The notes below the pieces were generated by a model. It did no database searches, had not been told where the DNA came from, and worked only from the letters and a program-made list of their open reading frames with translations. From positions 1 to 34,020 of the forward strand of contig JAKFWZ010000080.1 of the NCBI GenBank assembly GCA_021731695.1: a stretch of DNA of 34,020 nt, in the 5' to 3' direction. Position 1 is the stretch's first letter. Each line of letters opens with the position of its first letter. Source of the stretch: Candidatus Daviesbacteria bacterium (lineage in GTDB: Bacteria; Patescibacteriota; Microgenomatia; Daviesbacterales; UBA10151). The translations under genes were made by a program, and so were the position numbers. Positions 14,748 to 22,696 of this stretch are shown one piece after another.

Positions 14748-15000
14748 GAAGACTAAAGATCCAATGCCGGGGAAAAATGCAACTCGTCAGGAATTAGCAG
14801 AATTTTGGGACACTCACAGCGTTGCAGACTATTTAGATGAATTAAAACCAGTTAAGGTAAATTTTTCTAAAAACCTAAAACACGAAGTTAGGATCACTCT
14901 AGACTCAAATGAAATGAAAAAGCTAGACGAAAAGGCCAATAAAAAGAAAACTAATATTGTTTCACTTGCACGAGAGTTAATCCTTCAACACCTTCAGTAA
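14740..15000 (+). CDS. CopG-type antitoxin partner
   Basis: 86 aa. The N-terminal half contains ELAEFWDTHSVADYLDEL, typical of the CopG_antitoxin family (FWETHDxxDYxDEL). The C-terminal half, VRITLDSNEMKKLDEKANKKKTNIVSLARELILQHL, is a ribbon-helix-helix domain (beta strand plus two helices) for DNA binding. In BrnTA-like systems the toxin gene comes first, as here, and the antitoxin usually represses the operon. It ends at 15000, directly next to the guaA stop codon on the opposite strand, with no spacer. Confidence 0.7.
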   Translation: MTRKTKDPMPGKNATRQELAEFWDTHSVADYLDELKPVKVNFSKNLKHEVRITLDSNEMKKLDEKANKKKTNIVSLARELILQHLQ

Positions 15001-16584
15001 TTATTCCCACTCCATAGTCGCCGGAGGCTTTGTGGAGATGTCATATACAACACGGTTTACTTCCGGAACTTCTGTCACAATTCTGTTTGACATAACCTGC
15101 AAAAGTCCCCAGGGAAGTTTGGCAAAATCTGCACTCATCGCGTCAGTTGCCTCAATCGCCCGAATCGCAATTGTTTCACCGTAAACTCTTTGATCTCCCC
15201 GAACTCCCGTTGTTTTAATTCCCGTAAAAACTGCAAAAGCCTGCCAGAGTTCTATACCGTAATTTTCAATTTCGTCCCTTACGATTTTATCTGCCTTTCT
15301 TAAGATTTTTAAATTTTCTTCAGTTACCGGACCTACAATTCTGACTGCTAAACCTGGTCCGGGGAAAGGCTGACGTTTTATTATTGCGTCAGGAATTCCT
15401 AAAATGCTTCCAATTTTTCTTACTTCATCTTTATAAAAAGTTCTTAACGGTTCAACTAAAGTTAAATTCATATCTTCCGGCAATCCTCCAACATTATGAT
15501 GAGATTTAATTTTTTCAGAATGTTTACTTCCTTTGCTTTCAATAACATCAGGATAAATTGTCCCTTGAACTAAAAAATTTGCTTTGTATTTTTTGGATTC
15601 TCTTTCAAGGACCTCTATAAAGGTCCTGCCGATTGCCATTCTTTTGGCTTCCGGTTCTGTAACTCCATCTAGTGCTTTTAAGAATTCATCTTTTGCATCA
15701 ACCACTTCAATTTTCATATCATAATTTTCCTTAAAAACATCTCTTAAAATATCCGTTTCCCCTTCACGCATTAAACCTGAATCAATGTAAATTGAGGTTA
15801 AATTTTCACCAATTGCCTTATGAACTAAAAGTGAAGCCACCGATGAATCAACACCACCGGATAGCGCGGAGATAACTTTTTCCTGGCCCAAACTTTCGCG
15901 TATATCATCAATTAATCCTTCTACAAATACGGGGTCGAGTTCCTGTTTTATCGGCACAACTCCACAGATTTCCAAAAAGTTAGATAAAATTTGTTCGCCA
16001 AATTGCGTGTGAATTACTTCGGGATGAAATTGAATTCCGTAAATTTTTTCTTTTTCGTTTCCCATTGCCGCAACCGGAATAGTTTTTGTAGTCGCAAGAA
16101 TTTTAAATTTTTCCGGAGGAGATTTTACTTCATCGCCATGTGACATCCAAACAGTGAACTCTTCTGCAGTATTATCAAAAAGCCCGACGTCATTGCGAGG
16201 TGCTCCCTCCGAAGCAATCCCAGTACGCTCTAAGATTGCTTTGCCACTTCGTGGTCGCGCAATGACCTGAAGAGTTGCAGGTCCATACTCTTTTTTATCC
16301 CCAGGTTTTACTTTAGCTTTCAAAAGGTGAGAAATTAATTGTTGTCCGTAACAAATTCCTAAAATTGGAATTCCCAGTTCCAGTACTTGCGTATCAATTA
16401 TTGGAGAATCTTTCCCATAGACTGATGCCGGTCCTCCTGAAAAAATTATTCCCTGAGGATTTAACTCTTTAATTCTTGCAATTGCATCCTCTGGTTCCAC
16501 AACCATAACAGTTTGCCCGAGCTCTCTGACTCTTCTTGAAATAAGATGTGCAGTTTGTGATCCGAAGTCTACGATAATAATCAT
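15001..16584 (-). CDS. guaA: GMP synthase (glutamine-hydrolysing)
   Basis: Converts XMP to GMP. 527 aa. The class I glutaminase domain has VDFGSQTAHLI, LGICYGQQLI (catalytic Cys) and YGIQFHPEVIHT (His, Glu). The ATP pyrophosphatase domain has the PP-loop SALSGGVDSSVAS, then LVQGTIYPDVIES, HHNVGGLPE, and the dimerisation end RQPFPGPGLAVRI ... TKPPATMEWE. Residues about 107-132 (beginning RPRSGKAILERTG) are encoded by a 78-bp palindromic repeat, exactly 26 codons, inserted before the SHGDEV loop. A 12-bp-stem hairpin separates it from purQ upstream. guaB, needed to supply XMP, is not in the window. Confidence 0.95.
   Translation of the reverse strand: MIIIVDFGSQTAHLISRRVRELGQTVMVVEPEDAIARIKELNPQGIIFSGGPASVYGKDSPIIDTQVLELGIPILGICYGQQLISHLLKAKVKPGDKKEYGPATLQVIARPRSGKAILERTGIASEGAPRNDVGLFDNTAEEFTVWMSHGDEVKSPPEKFKILATTKTIPVAAMGNEKEKIYGIQFHPEVIHTQFGEQILSNFLEICGVVPIKQELDPVFVEGLIDDIRESLGQEKVISALSGGVDSSVASLLVHKAIGENLTSIYIDSGLMREGETDILRDVFKENYDMKIEVVDAKDEFLKALDGVTEPEAKRMAIGRTFIEVLERESKKYKANFLVQGTIYPDVIESKGSKHSEKIKSHHNVGGLPEDMNLTLVEPLRTFYKDEVRKIGSILGIPDAIIKRQPFPGPGLAVRIVGPVTEENLKILRKADKIVRDEIENYGIELWQAFAVFTGIKTTGVRGDQRVYGETIAIRAIEATDAMSADFAKLPWGLLQVMSNRIVTEVPEVNRVVYDISTKPPATMEWE
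16189..16266. repeat. 78-bp GTCATTGCGAGG...CGCAATGAC repeat inside guaA
   Basis: Begins GTCATTGCGAGGTGC and ends TCGCGCAATGAC; both ends are inverted copies of GTCATTGCG. The length is an exact multiple of three, and the frame stays open across it. Confidence 0.85.
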
Positions 16585-16587
16585 AAT

Positions 16588-16654
16588 AGTGACTAGAGTC
16601 GAGAGACCAGAGTCTAGACTAAGTGTACTAGATTCTAGACTCTGGCGACTAGAC
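16588..16654. repeat. heptad-periodic array with a 12-bp perfect hairpin between purQ and guaA
   Basis: Stem CCAGAGTCTAGA (16607-16618) and TCTAGACTCTGG (16634-16645), loop 15 nt. The surrounding sequence divides into 7-mers such as ACTAGAG, TCGAGAG, ACCAGAG, TCTAGAC, ACTAGAT, TCTAGAC and ACTAGAC. No U-tract follows on either strand, so it is not a standard terminator; it could pause transcription or mask the guaA start. Confidence 0.65.
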
Positions 16655-16655
16655 T

Positions 16656-17456
16656 CTAATTAAAGTAATCTACTCCATTCTTAAAGATTTGTAATCCCTG
16701 ACCTTCTTTCGCGAGCGTCTTTCCAGTTCTTTTTGCTTTTTCTTTTTCCAAAGGCCAATTTGGTGATTGCTCCGCGAACAACGCTCTTTCAGGATGGGGC
16801 ATCATTCCGAGCACCCTTCCCGTCACATCCGTAATTCCGGCAATATCTTCTAACGATCCATTTGGGTTATATTCTAAATCCTGGTATTCACAAATTTCTC
16901 CTTTGACATATTTTAACGCCACCATTTTTTTATCTTTAATTTCTTTTAAAGTTTTTGGATCTGCAAAAAATCTTCCTTCACCGTGTGCAATTGGACAACT
17001 AAAACCCTTTATATTTTTAAGCCATGGGGAATTTCCATGAGTTTCTAAATCCACCCAGCGATTTTGATAGCGGGCGTTTGAGTTATGCAAAAGTGCAACC
17101 TGTCTCTCGCCATATTTTCCATTTAGAGCAGGTAATAATCCGAGATTTGTCATAATCTGAAAACCATTACAAAAACCAATTACTAATTTTCCTGAACTTA
17201 TAAAATCAGTCAGATCATCAAAAATATTATCCCGAACGAGGTTAGCAAATGCTTTACCAGCTCCCGTGTCATCTCCATAAGAAAATCCTCCGGGGAAAAC
17301 TAGAATATTGTAATCCGCTAATTTCTTCTTTTTGGAAATTAAATCATTTATGTGAACAATATCAGCTTCTGCTCCAGCAGCAGCAAAAGCAAACGCTTCT
17401 TCTTCTTCACAATTTAATCCATATCCTGATAGCACCAGCACTTTTACGCTACTCAT
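16656..17456 (-). CDS. purQ: phosphoribosylformylglycinamidine synthase, glutaminase subunit
   Basis: Supplies ammonia to PurL for FGAM formation. The 266-aa class I glutaminase has VLSGYGLNCEEE, FPGGFSYGDDTGAG (oxyanion loop), VIGFCNGFQIMTNLG (catalytic Cys) and MMPHPERALF (His, Glu), followed by a C-terminal tail. It is a separate subunit, as in the three-part PurS/L/Q system, but its PurS partner is fused to PurL here. It is one of the few genes with a clear Shine-Dalgarno site (AGGAG, 5 nt before ATG). A long repeat lies between it and purL upstream. Confidence 0.93.
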   Translation of the reverse strand: MSSVKVLVLSGYGLNCEEEEAFAFAAAGAEADIVHINDLISKKKKLADYNILVFPGGFSYGDDTGAGKAFANLVRDNIFDDLTDFISSGKLVIGFCNGFQIMTNLGLLPALNGKYGERQVALLHNSNARYQNRWVDLETHGNSPWLKNIKGFSCPIAHGEGRFFADPKTLKEIKDKKMVALKYVKGEICEYQDLEYNPNGSLEDIAGITDVTGRVLGMMPHPERALFAEQSPNWPLEKEKAKRTGKTLAKEGQGLQIFKNGVDYFN

Positions 17457-17461
17457 AATTT

Positions 17462-17466
17462 CTCCT
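17462..17466 (-). promoter_or_regulatory. Shine-Dalgarno site of purQ
   Basis: AGGAG on the minus strand, followed by AAATT and the ATG at 17456. It stands out because most genes here lack one, and it fits purQ being read from a longer purL transcript. Confidence 0.65.
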
Positions 17467-17469
17467 CTC

Positions 17470-17627
17470 GGTCATCCACCTCTCCCTAACCCTCGAAGGG
17501 TCGAACCCGCTGAAGCAGGATTCACTGCTTCAGCCCTCAAATGAGAGGGAACTCAAACAGTCCCTTCTCCCGGAGGATGTCCGTTGGACATCCGAGTTGC
17601 CTTAGGGAGAAGGCTAGGATGAGGGGT
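17470..17627. repeat. composite CCCTCTCC/GGGAGAAGG repeat between purL and purQ
   Basis: Holds the inner hairpins GCTGAAGCAGGATTCACTGCTTCAGC-like (around 17510-17537) and GGATGTCCGTTGGACATCC (17574-17592), bracketed by TCTCCCTAACCCTCGAAGGG and CTTAGGGAGAAGGCTAGGATGAGGGG. A short relative is inserted in purH at 21902-21940. Confidence 0.7.
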
Positions 17628-17628
17628 A

Positions 17629-20600
17629 TCACCAATCCTTAAACCTTTCTGCATATTTTTCATAAACTTCATCCAAACTTAAATTGACAACATTTTTCCC
17701 GGAATTAGAAATTTCAATTTTTTTAGAATCAACAACTTCTCCTATTTCAGAAATTGAATTTCCTTCCATAATTTTTTCAAATTCTAATTTACGTTTCGGA
17801 TCCACTGAAACCAAAATTCTTCCCTGCGATTCCGAAAACAGCGCAAAATCATTCCTTTTTACATTTCCTTCGAGTTTCGATAAATCGATAGAAGCTCCAA
17901 TCATTCCGGCGAGTGATGATTTTGCGAGAGCAACTGATAGCCCTCCAATTCCCAAACCAATTCCCAATGCAATTAAGCCTTTTTCCAAAGCTTTTGCATA
18001 TGCTAAATATAATTTTAAATTTTTATCTGCATCAACTTTTGGAACTGAATTTCCAACTTCGTTTATGCTTTTGTAATATTCACTTCCTCCTAATTCTTCA
18101 TTAGTTTCACCTAAAACATAAATTAAATCACCCGAAATTTTAAAATCTGGTGTTGCGATTTTTTCGATATTTTCAACAATACCAATTGATGAAATTAAAA
18201 GTGTATACGGAACTGAAATTTTAATTGAATTCCCTTTTTCGTCAAATCCATTAAAATCATTAAACATTGAATCCTTGCCTGAAATATAAGGAGATTTGTA
18301 CGAAACTGCAAAATCATAAAGCGCTTCGTTTGCCCTCTTGAGGGCAAACAAACTTTCAGGTTCGTTAGAAGATGCCCAACAGAAATTATCAAGCAATGCA
18401 ATCTTATCCGGATTGGCTCCTGAAATAATTGCATTTTTAAAAGCTGTATCGATTGATGCAGCAGCCATCCAATACGTATCAATGTCAGAGTACGAAGGAT
18501 AAAATCCCTGTGATAAAACCAGGCCTTTTTGTGAAGTTAATAAAGGCCGCACAACTGTTGAATCAACGTTAACTCTCCCGCGTCCAGCGAGCGGATAAGT
18601 GACAGCAGTTCCCTGAACTGTATGATCATATTGTTTTGAAATAAATTCGAAAGACGATATATTAAGCCTCCCCATCATTTCCAAAAAGATTTTTCCCATA
18701 TCTTCAGGTTCTGCGAATTTTGGTTCCACTAGATTTTGTTTCTTGTATCTTGTTTCTTGCTTTCTTACTGGAAGTCCTTCATGCAAAAATTCTAAATCTA
18801 AATCCAAAATTGTTTTGCCTTTAAATTTAATTTCGCATTTTCCTGAATCTGTAAATTTTCCGATTTCCCATGCATCAACTCCCCGGCTTTTCATTAACTC
18901 TTCAAATTCTTTCCATTTGTTTTGCGGAATTGATAAAACCATTCTTTCCTGAGATTCTGAAATCCATATTTGCCACGGCGAAAGGCCTGAGTATTTTAAC
19001 GGCACTTTCTCTAAATCAACTTCAACCCCGCCTGATTCCCTCGCCATTTCTCCAACAGACGATGAAAGTCCACCAGCTCCACAATCTGTTATTGAATCAT
19101 AAAAGCCCTTATCCCTCGCTTCTTTAATAATCGCATCCGAGAATTTCTTTTGAGTAATCGGATCTCCAATTTGAACAGCGGTGGACGGAGAATCAGCACC
19201 CAAACCTTCTGATGAAAATGTGGCTCCATGAATCCCATCAGCTCCTACTTTTCCTCCAACCATTACAACCAGATCTCCGGGTTCTGCTTTTTTGGCAGTT
19301 GCAGATTTATCTCCAATTTTTTTAGGAATTAAACCAACAGTCCCTGCAAACACCAACGGCTTTCCTTTATACCTATCATCAAAATATAAAAACCCTGTCG
19401 GCGTGGGGATTCCCGATTGATTTCCACCGGCATTTATGCCGGAAACAACTCCTTCCAAAATTCTTTTTGGCGAAAGCATTTTTTGCGTTAGTAGTTTATC
19501 TTTAAAAATCGGCTCTTCATCTTCAGGATCTCCAACCATAAATCCATAAGTATTAAAAATTGGTTTTGCACCTAAACCAAAGCCGATTGCGTCACGATTT
19601 ACTCCAACGATTCCGGTAATCGCTCCACCAAAAGGATCGAGGGCTGAAGGTGTGTTATGAGTTTCAACTTTGTGTGTTATCAGAAAATCGTCATCGAAAT
19701 TTATAGCACCGGAATTATCATTAAAAACTTTTGCTGTAAAATCTTTTTTGTTAATTTTTTCAGTAGCTCCCTTAATGTATGTTTTAAATAATCCGTCTTT
19801 TACATCATCAATCGGATCTGCAAAAATTGTATGTTTACAATGCTCACTCCAGGTTTGAGCTAAAGTTTCAAGTTCAATATCGGTCGGATTTCTTTTTTTT
19901 AATTTAAAATAAGTTTGAATTGTTTTTAAATAATCTAAGTCTAAAGCGAGCGGGCCGCGCCTGCTTCCATCTTCATTTTTAATTCCTAACTTTCCGATTT
20001 TTTTTAACTCTTCATCTGGGACATTTAAATCTACGTAATCTGTATGGATCCCCGCCTTCGCGGGGACAAGCTTTACTTTTGGTACATAAAAATCCATTCC
20101 CGAATCTTTTTGATATTGACCAGCAGATTTAATAGAAACCCTTTGGATCAACGGATTAATAAAAGAGTTCACTATTTCAGTAACCTCATCTAAGGAAAGT
20201 TTTCCTGTTATAAAAATTACTTGAGAAGAATAAATTCCTTCATCGTCTGAAAATTTGATTTTTAAATGATCTTGCGCAGATTGTTTTGTTGTATTTCCAA
20301 CATTATCTGTAACCCCCGGTAAAAATCCTATTTCAATTGCAAAGTCAAAAGATATGTCATTCAGAGCCCCGCTTTTGCGTGACGTGGAATCTTGATTCGA
20401 CAAATTATTTTTTAATCGAGATTGCGACGCTTCGCTCGCAATGACACCTCCGTGATCTTGCTTTGCAATGACAAACGTTTTACCATTTTCTACTCTGATT
20501 TTTGAGTACTCAGTTACTGGATTTATAAGAATTTCTGCAACGGATTCTAACTGATTTTCAGACAATTTTTTGTCGACTGTATATATATCAACGATCTCAA

Positions 20601-20703
20601 TTTTATCTAATTTAAATTTTGGAAAGAGGGTTTTTAGAGTTTTTAGCCGTACTGCGTTTCGTGTATCGGGGACTTTAGAATATACGGCAATTCTCGAAAT
20701 CAT
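17629..20703 (-). CDS. purL: phosphoribosylformylglycinamidine synthase, PurS-PurL fusion
   Basis: 1024 aa. ATP-dependent FGAM synthesis with PurQ. Two N-terminal PurS-like segments (about residues 1-75 and 118-205, the second with IEIGFLPGVTDNVGNTT) precede the synthetase body: TQTWSEHCKHTIF-type entry, KVETHNTPSALDPFGGAITGIVGVNRDA, GVNAGGNQSGIP-like region, TDCGAGGLSSSVGEMA, and a second half with SGKDSMFNDF and LIYVLGET. HNTPS replaces the usual HNHPS. Residues 87-116 are a 90-bp (30-codon) repeat, about 211-218 another, and about 648-658 (KQETRYKKQ) a heptad array. All are in frame and lie at domain borders or in linkers. There is no glutaminase domain; purQ follows downstream. Confidence 0.93.
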   Translation of the reverse strand: MISRIAVYSKVPDTRNAVRLKTLKTLFPKFKLDKIEIVDIYTVDKKLSENQLESVAEILINPVTEYSKIRVENGKTFVIAKQDHGGVIASEASQSRLKNNLSNQDSTSRKSGALNDISFDFAIEIGFLPGVTDNVGNTTKQSAQDHLKIKFSDDEGIYSSQVIFITGKLSLDEVTEIVNSFINPLIQRVSIKSAGQYQKDSGMDFYVPKVKLVPAKAGIHTDYVDLNVPDEELKKIGKLGIKNEDGSRRGPLALDLDYLKTIQTYFKLKKRNPTDIELETLAQTWSEHCKHTIFADPIDDVKDGLFKTYIKGATEKINKKDFTAKVFNDNSGAINFDDDFLITHKVETHNTPSALDPFGGAITGIVGVNRDAIGFGLGAKPIFNTYGFMVGDPEDEEPIFKDKLLTQKMLSPKRILEGVVSGINAGGNQSGIPTPTGFLYFDDRYKGKPLVFAGTVGLIPKKIGDKSATAKKAEPGDLVVMVGGKVGADGIHGATFSSEGLGADSPSTAVQIGDPITQKKFSDAIIKEARDKGFYDSITDCGAGGLSSSVGEMARESGGVEVDLEKVPLKYSGLSPWQIWISESQERMVLSIPQNKWKEFEELMKSRGVDAWEIGKFTDSGKCEIKFKGKTILDLDLEFLHEGLPVRKQETRYKKQNLVEPKFAEPEDMGKIFLEMMGRLNISSFEFISKQYDHTVQGTAVTYPLAGRGRVNVDSTVVRPLLTSQKGLVLSQGFYPSYSDIDTYWMAAASIDTAFKNAIISGANPDKIALLDNFCWASSNEPESLFALKRANEALYDFAVSYKSPYISGKDSMFNDFNGFDEKGNSIKISVPYTLLISSIGIVENIEKIATPDFKISGDLIYVLGETNEELGGSEYYKSINEVGNSVPKVDADKNLKLYLAYAKALEKGLIALGIGLGIGGLSVALAKSSLAGMIGASIDLSKLEGNVKRNDFALFSESQGRILVSVDPKRKLEFEKIMEGNSISEIGEVVDSKKIEISNSGKNVVNLSLDEVYEKYAERFKDW
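18729..18760. repeat. TTTCTTG/TATCTTG heptad array inside purL
   Basis: Units TTTCTTG, TATCTTG, TTTCTTG and CTTTCTT, translated on the minus strand as RKQETRYKKQN. The same units occur upstream of purB (10575-10697). It sits between the two synthetase halves. Confidence 0.7.
20049..20070. repeat. GGATCCCCGCCTTCGCGGGGAC hairpin inside purL
   Basis: A short GTCCCCGCGAAGGCGGGGATCC module, translated as VPAKAGIH before the second N-terminal linker ends. It is related to the hairpins at 11971-11994 and 23674-23699. Confidence 0.75.
20356..20475. repeat. 90-bp GTCATTCAGAGCC...CGCAATGAC repeat plus a partial copy inside purL
   Basis: 20356-20445 starts GTCATTCAGAGCCCCGC and ends TCGCTCGCAATGAC; it is the reverse orientation of the 5606-5680 type. 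It is 30 codons exactly. A short TCTTGCTTTGCAATGAC remnant follows to about 20472. Both are read through in frame between the two PurS-like segments. Confidence 0.85.
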
Positions 20704-20711
20704 TAAGTTAC

Positions 20712-20740
20712 AGGATAATTTTAACCGAATTTAGCTTCAA
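20712..20740 (-). promoter_or_regulatory. purL promoter
   Basis: Minus strand: -35 TTGAAG, 17-bp spacer, -10 TATCCT, then 8 nt (GTAACTTA) and the ATG at 20703. The -10 and its distance are identical to those of gnd. Confidence 0.55.
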
Positions 20741-20751
20741 AAACAAGGGCA

Positions 20752-22401
20752 CTAGTAATGCCAAAAGGTTCTTTCGTTTGTAAACACCATTGGAATTCCT
20801 GCTTTATCAGCGGCTTCTATCGAAACTTTATCATTTATCGATCCGCCTGATTGAATAATTGCACCAATTTTATTCTTACCCGCTAAAGATACGACATCAT
20901 CAAAAGGAAAAAACGCATCTGAAGCGAGAACTGCTCCATCACAATTTTCCTCCCCCGCAAGTTCCATTGCCATTTGAGCAGCTCTATAACGCGAAGTTTG
21001 TCCTGTTCCGATTCCTGTAGTTTGCGGTAAAGTTTTATGCATAATGATTACCGTATTTGAACGCATTCTTCTAATAAATTTCCAGGCAATTTCCATTTGT
21101 TTAAGTTGCGCTTCTGTTGGTTTTGTTTTTGTTACAACGGTCCATTTTTTTTGCCCCATATCAGTTTGGGAGTCAACAGATTGATAAACAAATCCTCCGA
21201 TAATTTCTTTTAGACTTTTTTCCTTTTCCGATGATTTTTTAATCCCCGATAAAATATAAACTCCCATACTTTTTCTAACCCCAGTTAATATTTCTTTTGC
21301 TTCCCCGTTAATCCCCGGCGCTGCAACAATATCAAATAACCCCTTTCTTTCATCCTTAAACGATGTAACAACTTCTGCGGCTTTCTTATCAAAAGGTTTA
21401 TTAGAAACGACAACTCCGCCAAACGCCGATTCAGGGTCTGCATCAATTGCGCGTTGCAATGCTTCAGCCTGTGTAGAGCCCAAAGCAATCCCACATGGGG
21501 TATTATGCTTTATAACAACAGCCGCGGGCTCTTCAAAAAGCCTAACTGCTTCTAGCCCTGCGTTAATATCTGTAACGTTCATCATTGATAATTCTCTTCC
21601 GGCAATATGCTCAATATTTTCAAAAGGCGAATTCGAATTTGGAGTTAAATATAAGGCGGCAGTCTGGTGAGGATTTTCACCATAGCGTAGTTCTTTAATT
21701 TTTCTGCCCGCGATTGTAAGCTCTTTGGGATATTCCTTGTCATTCCGGTGAAAACCGGAATCCAGGCTATCTTTACTGGATCCCGAATCAAGTTCGGGAT
21801 GACTAATCTGTTTTCTAAAAAAATTCGCGACCTGAGAATCATAAAATGATAAATGTTCAAAAGTTTTTGCTGCAAGTTCCTTTCTAAAACTCTCACCATT
21901 AGTTCCCCTCTCCTGAGGGAGAGGGCTAGGGAGAGGGATATTTTCAGAATCTTTCAAAAACTCAATAACTCTTTCATAATCTTCCGGATCACAAACTGCT
22001 AAAACGCAGTTATAATTTTTTGCTGCAGATCTCAACATCGTTGGCCCGCCAACATCAATATTTTCTATCGAATTTTTTTCTTCAAAAGGATATAAATTGC
22101 AGACAACAATTTCTATATTCGGCAAACCCAATTTCTCCGCTTCTTCAACTTGCTTAGGATTTTTTCTGTCATATAAAATTCCGCCTTCAACCTGATATGA
22201 AATTGTTTTTATTCGTCCATCTAAAGCTTCAGGATTTTTTGTGATTTCCTCAACTGGTGTAACTTCGATTCCTGCGTCTTTTAGGGTTTTAGCTGTACCT
22301 CCTGAAGATATAAGGAGATACCCAAGAGAACTTAACTCTTTGGCAAATTTTTCGATTCCTGACTTATCAAAAACGCTTAGCAAAGCGTAGTTTGCGCTCA
22401 T
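20752..22401 (-). CDS. purH: bifunctional AICAR transformylase / IMP cyclohydrolase
   Basis: 549 aa from ATG 22401 (MSANYALLSVFDKSG); a longer frame to 22452 would extend into the promoter. The cyclohydrolase domain has LISSGGTAKTL, GRIKTISYQVEGGIL (most have KTLHPKVHGGIL; the Arg and Lys are kept), VCNLYPF and DVGGPTMLRSAAKN. The transformylase domain has LRYGENPHQTAALY, VVIKHNTPCGIALG (catalytic Lys-His), SAFGG, TGIGTGQTSR and SDAFFPFDD. Both activities look intact, so IMP can be made by folate chemistry alone, making the two PurP-type genes redundant or specialised. Residues about 154-167 and 199-221, in the linker between the domains, are encoded by palindromic repeats. Confidence 0.94.
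   Translation of the reverse strand: MSANYALLSVFDKSGIEKFAKELSSLGYLLISSGGTAKTLKDAGIEVTPVEEITKNPEALDGRIKTISYQVEGGILYDRKNPKQVEEAEKLGLPNIEIVVCNLYPFEEKNSIENIDVGGPTMLRSAAKNYNCVLAVCDPEDYERVIEFLKDSENIPLPSPLPQERGTNGESFRKELAAKTFEHLSFYDSQVANFFRKQISHPELDSGSSKDSLDSGFHRNDKEYPKELTIAGRKIKELRYGENPHQTAALYLTPNSNSPFENIEHIAGRELSMMNVTDINAGLEAVRLFEEPAAVVIKHNTPCGIALGSTQAEALQRAIDADPESAFGGVVVSNKPFDKKAAEVVTSFKDERKGLFDIVAAPGINGEAKEILTGVRKSMGVYILSGIKKSSEKEKSLKEIIGGFVYQSVDSQTDMGQKKWTVVTKTKPTEAQLKQMEIAWKFIRRMRSNTVIIMHKTLPQTTGIGTGQTSRYRAAQMAMELAGEENCDGAVLASDAFFPFDDVVSLAGKNKIGAIIQSGGSINDKVSIEAADKAGIPMVFTNERTFWHY
21739..21803. repeat. GTCATTCCGGTGAAAACCGG...TTCGGGATGAC repeat inside purH
   Basis: Two hairpins (CCGGTGAAAACCGG and CCCGAATCAAGTTCGGG) joined by CCAGGCTATCTTTACTGG. 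Read in frame as SHPELDSGSS and then SGFHRND. It lies in the linker between cyclohydrolase and transformylase domains. Confidence 0.85.
21902..21940. repeat. CCCCTCTCCTGAGGGAGAGGGC repeat inside purH
   Basis: An inverted CTCTCC(T)/GGGAGAG module translated as LPSPLPQERGTN; related to the composite repeat at 17470-17627. Confidence 0.7.
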
Positions 22402-22423
22402 ATTTGTTTTTGCAAACTGTGTA

Positions 22424-22452
22424 ATGATATGCGAGTTAAAAGAAAAAAACAA
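22424..22452 (-). promoter_or_regulatory. purH promoter
   Basis: Minus strand: -35 TTGTTT, 17-bp spacer, -10 TATCAT, leader of about 15-20 nt to the ATG at 22401. No Shine-Dalgarno site. Confidence 0.45.
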
Positions 22453-22484
22453 GAATAAGATTTCTTTTTACCGCTTTGTGTTAA

Positions 22485-22660
22485 TTGCGAGCATGAACGC
22501 AGCGCCGTATAGAATTCTGAAGTGAGGTATCAGGGAGTGTCGGCTTCAGCGAAGCTGAAGGCCGAAGTGGGGGTCCCGATTACCGAACTGAAGAATTTAG
22601 GCGACCGTTCCTGTCTCGCAGAGTTTTGATACTTTTGCGGTCAAAAGTACAAGAAAGAAT
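22485..22660 (+). repeat. structured ~175-nt element, copy A
   Basis: Between purH and pgi. In order: TTGCGAGCATGAACGC; GTATAGAATT; GTGAGGTATCAGGGA, which pairs with TCCCGAT near 22573 and encloses the hairpin CTTCAGC-GAA-GCTGAAG; GATTACCGAA; TTTAGGCGACCG; CTCGCAGAGTTTTG; and a terminal hairpin TACTTTTG-CGGT-CAAAAGTA (22630-22649) followed by A-rich sequence. The order and conserved blocks match copies B and C, with different stem sequences. A GTCATTGCGAACG-type fragment (22657-22688) abuts it. No open reading frame explains it. It may be a mobile structured DNA or an RNA. Confidence 0.75.
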
Positions 22661-22696
22661 CAAGATTGCGACACTTCGTTCGCAATGACTAAAAGT

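Noticed and set aside
17470-17627. Intrinsic terminator or riboswitch between purL and purQ
   Set aside because: The hairpins are strong but not followed by a U-tract, and the sequence belongs to a repeat family also found inside purH, so a regulatory role is not supported.
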